A stretch of DNA of 64,000 nt from Ophiosphaerella korrae (Eukaryota; Ascomycota; Dothideomycetes; Pleosporales; Phaeosphaeriaceae): assembly GCA_028456385.1 (NCBI GenBank), contig JALNQF010000013.1, positions 430,053 to 494,052 of the forward strand, read 5' to 3'. Shown here piece by piece: positions 10,746-21,296 of this stretch. The translations under genes were made by a program, and so were the position numbers. Every line of letters begins with the position of its first letter. Positions within the stretch are counted from its first letter, which is position 1. Below the pieces are notes generated by a model. It saw nothing but the letters and a program-made list of their open reading frames with translations, was not told the DNA's origin and did not search any database.

Positions 10746-13059
10746 GGAAGAAGCTGTCCGGATCGGCTTCAAACCTGCGTAAACAGTGGATGTGGCGTGA
10801 TTTGTCTTCCGCTTACATCGTATGCCGAATGTTATGAATCGTCTGTTCTTTCAAACGCAGTTGTGCCTGTTACACTTTGGTATTTTGATGCTGTGGTGAC
10901 CAGGGTGTCTCGTAGCATGTGGACGTAGTTCAAACATCGTTGTACATTATTGCTGAGGTGAACTTGTCATTTGGCACACCCCCACATCTTCGGCGGGGAA
11001 ATCCGAGTGGATCGGACACAGACACAGTAGTTTGGACAATTCTATCTCATATTGTTGCCATTTAGCTATAGCGACGGTATCCTATAAGCGCATATAATTC
11101 AACGTTATTTCCCGATATCTTACAGAGAAAACTTGCTAAGCTCATGCCAAGATTCTTTGCGCCTTGGGTGCTCCTTTCCTCGCGACGCAGCCCGAAGGAC
11201 AGGTTTCGTTGCCCATCATAGCTGGACTTTTACCGAAGCAGATCCATCTCATGACGCAGGTATCGGCTTACCTCAAGTCCCACAGGTTCGTTCGAGAAAT
11301 CCAGAGCCTTCTTGACTCGCTCCAAGATGCTTGGATCGACTTGGTTTGATTATCCAGCAAATAAGTCAAGGTAGAGAACATGTAAGCTATTTACAGTGCC
11401 TTCTAGGTGAACGACTATTAGTAACTGTCCAAAAAACACTTGGGTGGCTTTTGGCCACCCCCTCTCGTCAAAAGCACCTAATCGATGATCCATGAGGGTT
11501 CCTATATCGCCTTCAAAACGGACTGGGTTTCCAAAGGTAGAAATGCCCTCGGTCATTATATCGCAGTGAGATCCAACTACTCGAAAGCGTCTGTCCTCTA
11601 CATTGATTTCGGCTGTGATGCAATTCAAGAGAGCGCGAATTGACCAAGGTCAAGTAAAGAAACCTTTTGGAAGGAAATATCAATGGTTGAACGTATTGTG
11701 TCGGCCGTAATCGCATCACGAGTTAAATTTGATGCATCAAATATGTCGAATACCTGGATAGTCTGGGCTCAGGTAGCTTGCGGACAATCATGAGTATACA
11801 GCATGCGTTTAGTATATGATAGCTTAGAGCCCTGTACATATTTTTGGGCCCCTATATTATATAGGTAATGTCGAAATTGCGAGTTCTCAATAATTGTACT
11901 ATAAGAATGCTGACCCGGGGCTTTAATTGCGACATGAGGCTTGCGACTTGCTTAATACGTTGAGGTGTAACGTCGTCAACGCGGGGTCCTGATGACTACC
12001 GAAACCAAAGCTCTTGGACAAGGCCTGAGAGAAACGTCAGAGGTTAGTGTAAAACAGAATACGATCCCGGTGCTTTGATCAAATCGTAGAGTCTGAAGCT
12101 GGTCTGTGTGGTACATGGCCTTTGCCTAGGTACTCGCTTCAATCCCAGTCTCTATGATCGATGACGCCGAGTAACAACCCTAATAGCTGCTTGATTCATC
12201 TTCGGAAGGACGTGACCAGACATCGGATTTCCAAGTAGCAGTTGTAAGTAAGCCATTAGAAACGCCGCGATCGAGATGCTGACAGCGACTGAAGCGATCT
12301 TCGTTACGGAGGGCCAGCAACGCCCGCACATTGGGTTATTCTGACGTACTCGCAGCACGTGCGATTATGATGAAATGAAAGATGACAGAACTATGATTGA
12401 TTTGTGGTATTGAAGTTCATACACAGCTTCGTTCTAGCTATTCTACTTAGTTGCCGCAGAACCGGAAAATCTGACCCGGGGCGGAAATGCGACACGGGAA
12501 ACACACGCTAGTCGAAAGGCGATAGACGGGTATGGATTTATCATTCAGCTCCGTATTAGAATTAAAGCGGTTATCATCTAAAGAGGGCCACTAAAAGTGT
12601 AAATGTAATGGGATAGATAGGTATGAAAGCCCGTTGCTGACTCAGCGGATTTGTTTGAGCTGCGAGGAAGCAAGATGGGCCGCGTCGGTTCCTTCCTAAA
12701 CGGCTTTAGTGCATTTTGCACCCTGAGATTCTAAGGCCTTCAGCAGGAAGGCAACTAGAGTCATCACTTCAACCTTGCACACTAACAAGAAGCCCTAAGG
12801 TGCCTCTCTATGCCCGCCAGTAATTAACCATTTCTTCCATTTCTTCGTGGTGCCGTAGGATGCTTGAGGGGTCTCGTCAAACGTTGCCTTCTCTTTACTT
12901 GGTATGATGATAAATCTGGCTTTGAGGTACACCATCGACAAGGACTATCCAGAATAAGCTAAACGCTAGATATATTTTTCTACAGTGGTGTTTCTTGTAA
13001 CGCAGTTGGGGCCAACATCGAGAGAGACAAAGCCTGGCGCAGTGTGACGACGTAACAGT
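10746..13059. other. Intergenic region, 2.3 kb
   Basis: No gene recognised. Short frames at 11164-11349 (plus) and 11350-11628 (minus) look protein-like, with no identified domain, and may be remnants. A 68-codon minus frame at 12152-12358 encodes one possible membrane segment. Two direct copies of a CTGACCCGGGGC...TGCGACA motif lie at 11910 and 12471. Confidence 0.5.
11910..12494 (+). repeat. Pair of short direct repeats, CTGACCCGGGGC...TGCGACA
   Basis: Copy 1 is at 11910-11934 and copy 2 at 12471-12494. Each has the identical 12-mer CTGACCCGGGGC, a 5-6 bp variable spacer and then TGCGACA. They are 561 bp apart in the same orientation. The intervening DNA is unremarkable and gene-free. The direct orientation argues against terminal inverted repeats; they may be ends of two small elements or of a decayed LTR pair. 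Confidence 0.6.
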
Positions 13060-15330
13060 ATGTCTGATCAGAAGAATCAAACCATGGAAAGAGTCGGATT
13101 TGGGAACTTGTTCGCGGCATTGACTCCCAATAAGAGCCCGGATCCAGAAAAGCCCAGAAGGTCTTCAGAGCAGGCCCTGAATCGAGCTTGTGAGGCCTGT
13201 CGAATGTCAAAGGTGAGATGTTTGGCAAATCCAGACGCGGACTCTACGCAATGTCAGCGGTGTGCGAAAACTGGGAAATCTTGTGTTTTTGCACCGCCCG
13301 CGAAAAGACGGCAACGAAAGAGGACGGATGTCCGAGTGACAGAATTAGAAAAGGAGATTGCGCAAATGCGTGGCCTACTGAAGTCTGCCAACAATCGATC
13401 ATCCCACGATTTGAGCGATCAAGAATCATCAGATGAAAGCTCAGACGATCCAATACACGAGACAGAGAAAAATACACCTGCCGAATCTGTATTACAGAGA
13501 AATACAACAACCGCATTTTTAACTGCTGCCGAGCAGTGGCAAAACCAAACTGTCGAAAAGGCGCTTACCACTCCCACAACTAGTAAATGCGGGCCAAAAG
13601 ATCTTCTAGGTCCTGCCAAAAACGATATCATTGAGAGAGGCGTAATCACCGAAGACATGGCTGAGGACTTGCTGAAACTGTGGCGTACTGAATTGGTGAA
13701 CGCATGTCCTGGCATCACTATACCTCGGCAGTGGACAGCGTACGAGCTCCGAGCACATAAGCCAGCATTATTTCACGCCGTGATGGCGGCAGCTTCGCAT
13801 GCCCGAGGGTCCGAGCTGTCAGATAAACTACACGAGGAAGCGGTGTATCTATACGCACGATCTGCTTTCATCAATGGAGAGAAGTCAGTACAAAGCATCC
13901 AGGCCATGCTAGTGACAGTAGCCTACTACTCGCCCCCGAAAGTGCCCGGTCAACTACAGATATATCAGTGGGTGAACATGGCCGCATCTATGGCACTGGA
14001 GCTAGGCTTAGCATCTAAGCCGCGAACACATGAACAGCTTCCTAAACGTGCTATCAGGTCGTTGCAAAAGATCTCATCGCCACAGGAATTACTAGAACAC
14101 TGTCGAACTGTCCTCATGCTCTATGTCATCAGCGCAAGTTTTTCCATGAAGTTGAAACGGCCAAATATTCTACTCTTCAACAGCTGGATGGAAGAGTGCG
14201 TCACTATTCTTGAGAAGTCGAAACTCCTGGAAGACCGAAAAATTATCGCTTGGCTTAAATTGCAACGGATCGCCGACGAAGCAAACACAGCATTTGGCTT
14301 CGACGATGCAAGCACTAGCTTCAGTCTTTCCGAGCTTCGAATGCGAATCATCCTCCGCATCTTCGACCGCCGAATGCAAGACTGGAAAAAGTCTATTCCA
14401 GACGAAGTCATGACAGTTTTTTTAACAATCGAGTACCACCAAAACACGCTATCTATGTGGGAATTCGGCATGGATGGCGGGCACTACGATGTGACAGAAT
14501 TCCGCAATCGACAATTTACATTGCCGGCCCTAGACGACGAGTGCGTTCAACCCGAATCTCTCCTGTCACGGTCCGCGCTCCAGATCAATGCGACTACAAA
14601 GTGCATTGGCGCTGCACAGGCGATTCTTGATTGTTTTATTGCAATTTCGGTTGATAGGTTACAAAGAGCACCTAACACGATTTTTGTACGGGCCATCTTC
14701 GCGCTTGTAGTGCTGCTCAGAGCAGATTATGCTGTGGGCACAGATGCAGACATGGGCGAGTTGCTAGAATCACAAAGTCTTAATGTGGACTATTATCTGG
14801 ACACGGTGGTTGCGAGTACACGGGCGGCAATGGGGCCGCAAAAGTGTCGGATACCGTCACATTGGACATTTGTCCTGGAAGCGAAGCTCATGTCGTGGCG
14901 TGCCGAGTACCAGCAATGGCGCGAAGAGGGACGGCATCTGAAGAGGAGGAAAAAGAGCAAGGAAAACGAGAAGGACAATGTGACGGGAGACCAAACAAGT
15001 GCATTTTCAGAAGTTAAAACGCAGGATGATGAGTTGTCCGAGGGTCCGATGCAGCCTGTACCCCAGGCCCAAATGGCGGGTTTCCCACTGAGTAATCCGT
15101 ACCAAACGTGGGATGGGAACGGTCTTCAGTTGGGCACTAGGGCTTCGGGTACGCAGATGGCTGATGCAGCTACATTTTCTCCTGACATGGGAGAGTTTAC
15201 AGCAGCGTTTGAAAATGGGGATTTGTATCTTTGGAATGACATGACAGTTGATAGTTTTGGTGGCTGGATGCCGCAATCAGGGCTATACAATGGAGTGGAT
15301 TTCGGATCATACAATGGACAGGGCTTTTGA
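13060..15330 (+). CDS. Zn2Cys6 fungal transcription factor
   Basis: Single exon, 756 aa. ATG at 13060, or the in-frame ATG at 13084 with a better context (ACCATGG). A Zn2Cys6 cluster lies at about residues 45-76: RACEACRMSKVRC, then CQRCAKTGKSC. It is followed by a basic linker (KRRQRKR) and a coiled coil (VTELEKEIAQMRGLL), the standard DNA-binding and dimerisation layout. A helical middle region (residues ~200-330, e.g. ALFHAVMAAASHARG, YQWVNMAASMALELGLA) resembles the fungal-specific transcription factor domain. The C-terminus is Gln/Gly/Asn-rich, like an activation region. Target pathway unknown; no adjacent cluster suggests one. It is distinct from the FacB gene downstream. Confidence 0.92.
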   Translation: MSDQKNQTMERVGFGNLFAALTPNKSPDPEKPRRSSEQALNRACEACRMSKVRCLANPDADSTQCQRCAKTGKSCVFAPPAKRRQRKRTDVRVTELEKEIAQMRGLLKSANNRSSHDLSDQESSDESSDDPIHETEKNTPAESVLQRNTTTAFLTAAEQWQNQTVEKALTTPTTSKCGPKDLLGPAKNDIIERGVITEDMAEDLLKLWRTELVNACPGITIPRQWTAYELRAHKPALFHAVMAAASHARGSELSDKLHEEAVYLYARSAFINGEKSVQSIQAMLVTVAYYSPPKVPGQLQIYQWVNMAASMALELGLASKPRTHEQLPKRAIRSLQKISSPQELLEHCRTVLMLYVISASFSMKLKRPNILLFNSWMEECVTILEKSKLLEDRKIIAWLKLQRIADEANTAFGFDDASTSFSLSELRMRIILRIFDRRMQDWKKSIPDEVMTVFLTIEYHQNTLSMWEFGMDGGHYDVTEFRNRQFTLPALDDECVQPESLLSRSALQINATTKCIGAAQAILDCFIAISVDRLQRAPNTIFVRAIFALVVLLRADYAVGTDADMGELLESQSLNVDYYLDTVVASTRAAMGPQKCRIPSHWTFVLEAKLMSWRAEYQQWREEGRHLKRRKKSKENEKDNVTGDQTSAFSEVKTQDDELSEGPMQPVPQAQMAGFPLSNPYQTWDGNGLQLGTRASGTQMADAATFSPDMGEFTAAFENGDLYLWNDMTVDSFGGWMPQSGLYNGVDFGSYNGQGF

Positions 15331-15710
15331 TGAGCGTTGGAGATGAAGAAGCCAAGTTAAAATGTCTGATTTGATTGTTCTATATACGTGCATGCATGTT
15401 GCTTCCATATTAAGTTGGTGGCCTAAACACCATTGATAAAATGTAGAAAATGCTGATAATGTGCAAGGATAAGAGGCCGTTAAAAAGACGTGATATGTAC
15501 AATGAACAAGGGGTGATTGGTCATGGCAATGTTTGTGTGTTTGTTTGGTAGTGACATGTGAAAAGGCGGGATGTTTGGTTCGGGTAGTCGTTGGGGGGAG
15601 TGGAAGTGGGTCGCCGTTAGGAAAAGACCGGGGCACTATGAGAGCGTGACCCCACAGCGAAATTCTTCGGGCGAGGAAAAGAAAACAAGGATGAGGATTT
15701 GGGTGGGCAT
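15331..15710. other. Intergenic region between convergent genes, 380 bp
   Basis: This is the shared 3' region of the plus-strand Zn2Cys6 gene and the minus-strand Gln-His protein gene. No feature beyond ordinary sequence is seen. Confidence 0.5.
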
Positions 15711-16154
15711 CTAAAGTTCCATGCCCTCGATGTCTCGCATGACGACGGCCATCTGTGCGCGCTTTGCAGCCTCGTTGAGCAGGGCCATCTGGCTCAGGTA
15801 GTTTGTCGTCTCGGCAGCAGTTTGGCCTGCACCGTCGCGATTTGGGCGATACTCAAAGCTGGGGTGTCTTTGGGGACCTTGGGGGTGTTGATGTTGGTGT
15901 TGATGTTGGTGTTGATGTTGGTGTTGATGTTGGTGTTGGTGTTGGTGCTGGTGCTGGTGCTGGTGCTGTTGTGTCTGCTGGTCGATGGGGGTATAAAAGG
16001 ACTGCTGGGTGGAGGATGGCGAATTCAATGGTGCAGATGAAGTTGACGACTGCGAGGAAGTGCTGCTGTAGCTCGAGGCGTGCGAGGCACCCATGGACTG
16101 CAGGAGGGCAAAAGCTGGCCGTGCAGGGGCAGTTTGTGCTTGAGGCCTGGACAT
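15711..16154 (-). CDS. Small Gln-His-repeat protein, uncharacterised
   Basis: 147 aa, single exon. Ser/Thr/Gln-rich N-terminus (residues ~25-60), a perfect run of 14 Gln-His dipeptides (residues 63-90), then a non-repetitive tail with an amphipathic helix (NYLSQMALLNEAAKRAQMAVVMRDIEGMEL). The tail looks conserved rather than accidental and argues for a real gene. No domain is recognised. Polyglutamine-His tracts occur in fungal regulatory and metal-responsive proteins, but nothing here shows a function. The repeat is encoded by mixed CAACAC/CAGCAC codons, so it is prone to length variation. Confidence 0.65.
   Translation of the reverse strand: MSRPQAQTAPARPAFALLQSMGASHASSYSSTSSQSSTSSAPLNSPSSTQQSFYTPIDQQTQQHQHQHQHQHQHQHQHQHQHQHQHQHQHPQGPQRHPSFEYRPNRDGAGQTAAETTNYLSQMALLNEAAKRAQMAVVMRDIEGMEL
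15885..15968 (-). repeat. In-frame (Gln-His)14 coding microsatellite
   Basis: 84 bp of near-perfect CARCAY hexanucleotide repeats on the coding strand (plus-strand units GTTGAT, GTTGGT, GCTGGT). They encode 14 uninterrupted Gln-His pairs. Purity is higher at one end, as expected of a repeat changing by slippage. Confidence 0.9.
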
Positions 16155-16487
16155 GGTGAGGGCAGCGGCAGAGGGGGAGGCGTCGGGGGAGGCGTGCAGG
16201 TTAAAGTAGGACTCCAGCAGAAAAGGCTGAAGTGCGGGAGATGTGATATGGGGGCACCATCATGTACTATCAAGCACAGTCTATCTGGCGCATATCAGGG
16301 CATATCCGCTATGTCCAGGCCGGGATACTTGTGCCGAGGCTCTGTCCCACAAACAGACGGTGCGTCACTTCGGCGCAAGTTTTACCGAAGAGCACATGAC
16401 GAGGGTTATTGGGTATTGGGTACTGGGTATTGGGTGTTGGGTGCTGGGTGTTGGGTGTTAACACTCTTGCTTCGCATCTGGCCTGCC
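16155..16487. other. Divergent region between the Gln-His gene and KTI12, 333 bp
   Basis: Shared 5' region of two divergent genes. Its right end carries a seven-copy GGGTNYT heptamer array just before the KTI12 start codon. Confidence 0.6.
16411..16459 (+). repeat. Seven-copy GGGTNYT heptamer array, potential G-quadruplex
   Basis: Exactly seven 7-bp units: GGGTATT, GGGTACT, GGGTATT, GGGTGTT, GGGTGCT, GGGTGTT, GGGTGTT. Runs of three G separated by four bases satisfy the usual G-quadruplex rule. The array ends 28 bp before the KTI12 ATG on the sense strand, so it probably lies in the 5' leader or at the transcription start. Confidence 0.85.
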
Positions 16488-17435
16488 ATGCCCCTCGTCG
16501 TCATCAGCGGCTACCCCTCGGCGGGCAAGACGACGCGCGCGCTCCAGCTCCAGCAACACCTCGAGGCGGCCATCGCACGCGCACCGGCCGACTCGCGCGC
16601 CAGCCGGCTCCAGGTGCACCTCGTCAACGACCAGACGCTCGGCGTGTCGCGCGCTGCCTACCACAGCGCGCGGGCAGAGAAGGATGCGCGAGCGGCCTTC
16701 TACTCGGCCGTCAAGCGCGAGCTGGCGCGCGACACCATTGTCATTGCCGACGGGCTCAACTACATCAAGGGCTTCAGGTACCAGCTGCACTGCGAGGCCA
16801 AGGCCATGCACACGCCCAGCTGCGTCGTCAGTCCACCACCGACCGCCTGCCCAGTATGACACGCGCGGCTAACACGCCTCGAGCTGCACGTAGGCACCAC
16901 GGCCGACAAGTGTCGCGACAACAACGCCCGCCTGCTGGCAGACGCCGCTGCCGACGGCGGCTACGACCACGCCGACCTGGAGAACCTCATCTTCCGCTAC
17001 GAGGAGCCCAACCCCATGGCCCGCTGGGACAGCCCGCTGTTCGTTGTCGTCGACGAGGACGACACCCCGCCCTGCGACCGCATCTGGGACGCCCTCGTGG
17101 ACGGCGACGGCAAGCCCAGGCTGGCCAAGCCGAACCTGGCCACCGTCCTGCGCCCACCCACCGAGCAGAACTACCTCTACGAGCTCGACAAGACCACCTC
17201 GGACATGCTCGCCCGCATCACTGCCTACCAGAAGGACCACCCGGCCGAGGGCGGCGGCGCCATCTATATCAGCCACGTCGACACCCCCATCCAGCTGCCC
17301 GCCACCCCCACGACCCTGCCCCAGCTGCAGCGCATCCGCCGCCAGTTCATCTCAATGAACCGCCAGCACCCTCTCTCCAAAGCACGCATCGGCGAGGTGT
17401 TTGTCGACTACCTCAACTCCGAGTTCCAGCGCTAG
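16488..17435 (+). CDS. KTI12: KTI12, Elongator-associated P-loop protein
   Basis: Exons 16488-16826 and 16884-17435 (57-nt intron, donor GTCAGT, branch-like GGCTAAC, acceptor TCGAG); 296 aa. It opens MPLVVISGYPSAGKTTR, the Walker A motif characteristic of Kti12/PSTK ATPases. It continues with VHLVNDQTLG, IVIADGLNYIKGFRYQLHCEAK, and after the splice LHVGTTADKC. The C-terminal LSKARIGEVFVDYLNSEF is typical of Kti12. Kti12 binds Elongator and tRNA and is needed for wobble-uridine modification. The start is fixed because Walker A begins at residue 8. An in-frame extension upstream (from 16080) runs through the heptamer repeat and is rejected. The gene is markedly GC-rich compared with its neighbours. 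Confidence 0.93.
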
Positions 17436-18489
17436 AAGGTCGTGATACTTGCCACCATGGCCCGCCCGGATATCGGACCTGTGCTTCCTCTCCACCGAGC
17501 CCAGCCTGCTAGCCCGCCCTGCTAGCCCGTCTCCGATTTCCTCCGACTCGGCTAGCATCGTGGGGTGCTCTGAAACCTTTTCTTCATGGCGTGATATCAT
17601 GCTTGCAACCTCGCACTAGGTATACCCCGCGTCACCAGCACCCCGGACGCTCTAGGCACAACACCAAACCATGCGCCGCCATGACACCTACATAGGTACC
17701 TAGTTACTAGTTACTTGGTAGGTAAACTCTTGATTCATCCTCAGTTGAGTATAGCTTCTGCCCATCTCCAGCTCGATGATGAAATACCAATGCTTGATTT
17801 CTGCCTCCAAATATCCATGACGTCCTCCTCCCATCCCACTCCACACTCCACATGCACGTAAATCTAAAAACTAAAAATCTAAAAATATTTAAAAAAAAAA
17901 AAAAAAAAAAATTTTGAAAAAAGAACCGTCCCGCTCCCACGAGATTTCGGTGTAACCCTTGCGTGATCTCTCCCCCCCCTCCATCGTCCCAAACCTAATC
18001 CCCCTACCCCGCGTAACCTGCCACGTGCGCCAAGTCACCAGTCCCACACACCCCAACCACACCTAACTAGGTAACCTCCATTCAACACCCAGACGCCACA
18101 ATAAATCCTTCCGCTGAACCGAGGTGCTGCCATACATGGCTTCGATTTGGCTACGTTTGAAAAATGAAACACCTGAGATCATACTAGTCATGCCTACCAA
18201 CTTTCTTCGGAATCTGCAGATCTGGGGTGCAGCAGGTGTGGGGAGACGGTGCGTCCGAGACTTCAACATCATATTGGGTTCTTGCTATCTACTATAATCT
18301 GCAAATTCAACACCTGAGCCTATCGCTTTCCATACTTTATGCCCCAAGTGTGCTCATCTCGTCTCAGCGAGAGGGTGGTATCTCGAAGGAAGCAAAATAA
18401 CAACGCCAATCTACTCCGTCAACGCCATCATCACAACTTCCATCACATCGTCCAACCATGTTGTCATCGTCCATTATCCCCATATTATT
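17436..18489. other. Intergenic region between convergent genes, 1.05 kb
   Basis: 3' flanks of KTI12 and facB. It includes a 21-A homopolymer at 17891-17911 flanked by AT-rich sequence, and short CTAAAAAT-like repeats just before it. No gene seen. Confidence 0.5.
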
Positions 18490-21296
18490 TTATAGCCCAA
18501 AATTTCCGTCCAGCCCACCCAAGCCTGTTGGCGTGCCCATGTCTGGGATCATGATACCAGAGTACAATCTATCACTTCCAGGCGTCGATCCGTAGTCACA
18601 AGAATTGCTGAACTCCTCCCCACTTGTCAGACTCTCGTCGCTGAAACTTAAAACGCTCTGTGGTGGAGCTTGTTCACCGTAACCACTCCAGTTCCAAGCA
18701 TTGGGTGACCACGTCGCATTACTATCCACGCTCGCTGAAAGTGGTGTCATGTCCACAAGTGCGTCGGCTGCTGGTCCTCCATAGATGGTGTCATAAATAT
18801 TCGTTTGCCCATTGTCCAGAGAGGATAGAAGGCGTTCCCAATCAGAACTCGACACCTCCGTCTTGATGCCCGCATTTACCGCTGAAGTATAACTACCAAG
18901 TGGATCATTGACAAAGGAGAGATAGTCAAGATTTCGGTGCTGAGTAGATGGCTGGCTAGGTCGGCGCTTTTCTGGCATGGAGAAGAAGGCTCGGTGTGAG
19001 AGTGGGCTAAAGGTCGGTTCGGAACGCGCGACGGGTGGATCGGATCGGATCGACGACAAACTTGTCAACGATGAGTTGGCATGCACGCCCATGTTGGGCG
19101 AAACGGTAGGAAGCGTGGCGCGACGATGCTCCTGAGATTCTTGGCGAGCCTTCATAGCACCTGGTGAGAAGCGGGCTGCGATAGCCTTTAGGGTCTTCTG
19201 TGTAGCACGAATGGTATCGGTTGGCGCTCCCATGTTGCCCTCGGCACTATGTCGTGATAAATTGGGTGCATGCATCTGTTCGACCCGAGGAATAGCTACA
19301 AGAGTGCATCCAATCCGTCGGAAGTCAGTATACCCTGCAGCATTACCATACTCAAGCATGTCCATAACGGAGCAGAGAAGGCGATTGCAGTCTTTGATCA
19401 GTTTCCCATCGCGATCAAGGTTGAGGGTCTGAAAGAGGAGACCGAAGCCAGCCTGGACTAGGACTTCATTGCGGCTGAGGCAGAAGGAGAAGCTAAGCTT
19501 GCGTTCATCAAGGAGCTGGATGATCTGGATGATGTGCTTGCAAGCGTCGCCAACGGCTACGACGGCGGAAGAACCCTTATCGCCAAGATTGGCAACAATG
19601 ATAGGACGGTAGATGAGTGATCGGATGTGATGATATACAAGTGACTAGTGCTTGTCAGCATTTTGTGCTTGAGGTGCATGAAGGTAAGCATACTAAAACA
19701 GGAGCTCTGCTGCTGGTGACATTGGTACTCGGCTTGTCTTGTGCGAATGTAAGCTTGAGGTGAGGAGCAAGGTTCCTTGACCAATCCTCAAGTTCGTCGG
19801 CAAGGGATGCGACGGTGCGAAAGGAGATTTCATAGGAGATGGATGCTGGATACAGCTCGGTGAGGACCTTTGACAAGATGCGGGTCATGCGGAAGAGGGC
19901 CAGCGCGCTTGAGAGCTTGGTGAACTCTCCAGGCAGGGTGGGCAAGAACCCTTTCTCTGTGATGTATTCGTCATCAGCATCGACCGGGTACTCGCAGTGC
20001 ACATCATCTTCCCGAACAAGCATGGAAAGGCCAAAATGGGCAGCAGAGAGACTGGCAAAAGTTTAGCAATGTGCTGAGAGCGTTGCAGTGCATATTACTT
20101 ACCAGTCAACAGTGTAAAGCGACCAGAACACCTTCTTTCGTGTTTCGCTTGTCAGTGCATCCAGTGCGAAGCGCTTCTGGGACTGGTGCAAGCCAAGACG
20201 TTGCGACAAGCCAACAGCCAAGCCTTTATACTTGAGCAGCCGAGAATAGTCAGCCCTGAGTAGGCAAAAGATCTGAGCAAGGACAAGACATTGCAGGGTG
20301 ACGACGTCATTATCCATCAAGAAGCTCTCAATGGCACTCCGCCACTGCGCTTCGAAAGAGTCGACATCTTGACCATCACGAGGCTTTTCAAATGTCAGCA
20401 GGGTTACCTGATGTGGGGTGATTGGTGGGCACATACGTCGCTTGATAGGGCAGCGATGCCGAAGACAAGATTCAATTGGGCGATTGATTTTTTATCAACC
20501 ATAGTCTCGGGACTGGTGACATAGTTTTCGTAGAGCGAAAGGAAAGTCGGGCGGTGGAGGACGGGAAATAATGGAGCCCACTCCTGGAAAAAAATGTTGA
20601 CCATCTGGTCAGATACTAGGCGTGGAGGCACCTTGAATGAGACGATGCGTTTCGAGCTGCTGGATTTTCTGCTACCGCCTGCTCCGAAGAAGGCATTTGA
20701 GTTGATGTTGGCCGACAGTCTGCCTGTCTCTTGCGCTTTTTGTTTGAACGCCTCTGGATGAAGTTAGAAAACTAGGGGAGTTGAGTGGGAAAAGGTATCA
20801 TACCAACGAGAGTTCGTCCGCTTGAACTGCCTACAAAATAGGAATCGTCGTTGACGTCGTTGAGCAATAGGGGTGACTGGTGCACTTTGAAAGTGTCGTC
20901 CTTCTCCAGCGAAGCTTCTCGCCTGTCCAAAGATGTAGGCGACTGTACCGAGGGGTGTCTTGCAGGCAGATGTACAGAGGGAGAATGTGAGTGGATACGA
21001 GAAAGCATGTCGATCTTCTCGTCCTTTTCGTCCAGCAGCTCCTTCAACTCGCGCACCTCAGCCTCGAGCGTTCGCACGCGCTCTTCCAGGGATTCTGTGT
21101 ATCCTCTGGGGAAAGCGCGACGGCTCAACTTGTCGCTAGTTTTGCACTCAAATCCGACATTTGTGCACTGGGTGCAGCTTGGGCGAATGCCATCGCAGCG
21201 AATCTTCTTGGAACGACAGCGGTCACATGCTTGGGCGATGCGGGCTTGACAGCTGGACCCGACCTTGATCACTTTCATGGGCAGGATTCCAGGCAT
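18490..21296 (-). CDS. facB: FacB/Cat8-type Zn2Cys6 activator of acetate use and gluconeogenesis
   Basis: Five exons (21296-20804, 20753-20437, 20383-20103, 20051-19694, 19644-18490), introns 49-53 nt, 867 aa. The cluster [18 protein letters not shown], then [11 protein letters not shown], and the following [20 protein letters not shown] are signatures of FacB and yeast Cat8. A coiled coil follows ([19 protein letters not shown]). The middle region carries [19 protein letters not shown] and [20 protein letters not shown], the conserved fungal transcription factor domain. The acidic, Ser/Asn-rich tail fits activation. Each splice restores family sequence, for example [14 protein letters not shown]. 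FacB/Cat8 switch on acetyl-CoA synthetase, glyoxylate-cycle and gluconeogenic genes when glucose is absent. The start may be residue 1 or 8. Confidence 0.93.

Noticed and set aside
16409..17512. 367-codon frame overlapping KTI12
   Set aside because: It is a shifted frame of the GC-rich KTI12 gene and is Arg/Pro/Ala-rich with no domain. The KTI12 frame carries the Walker A and family C-terminus.
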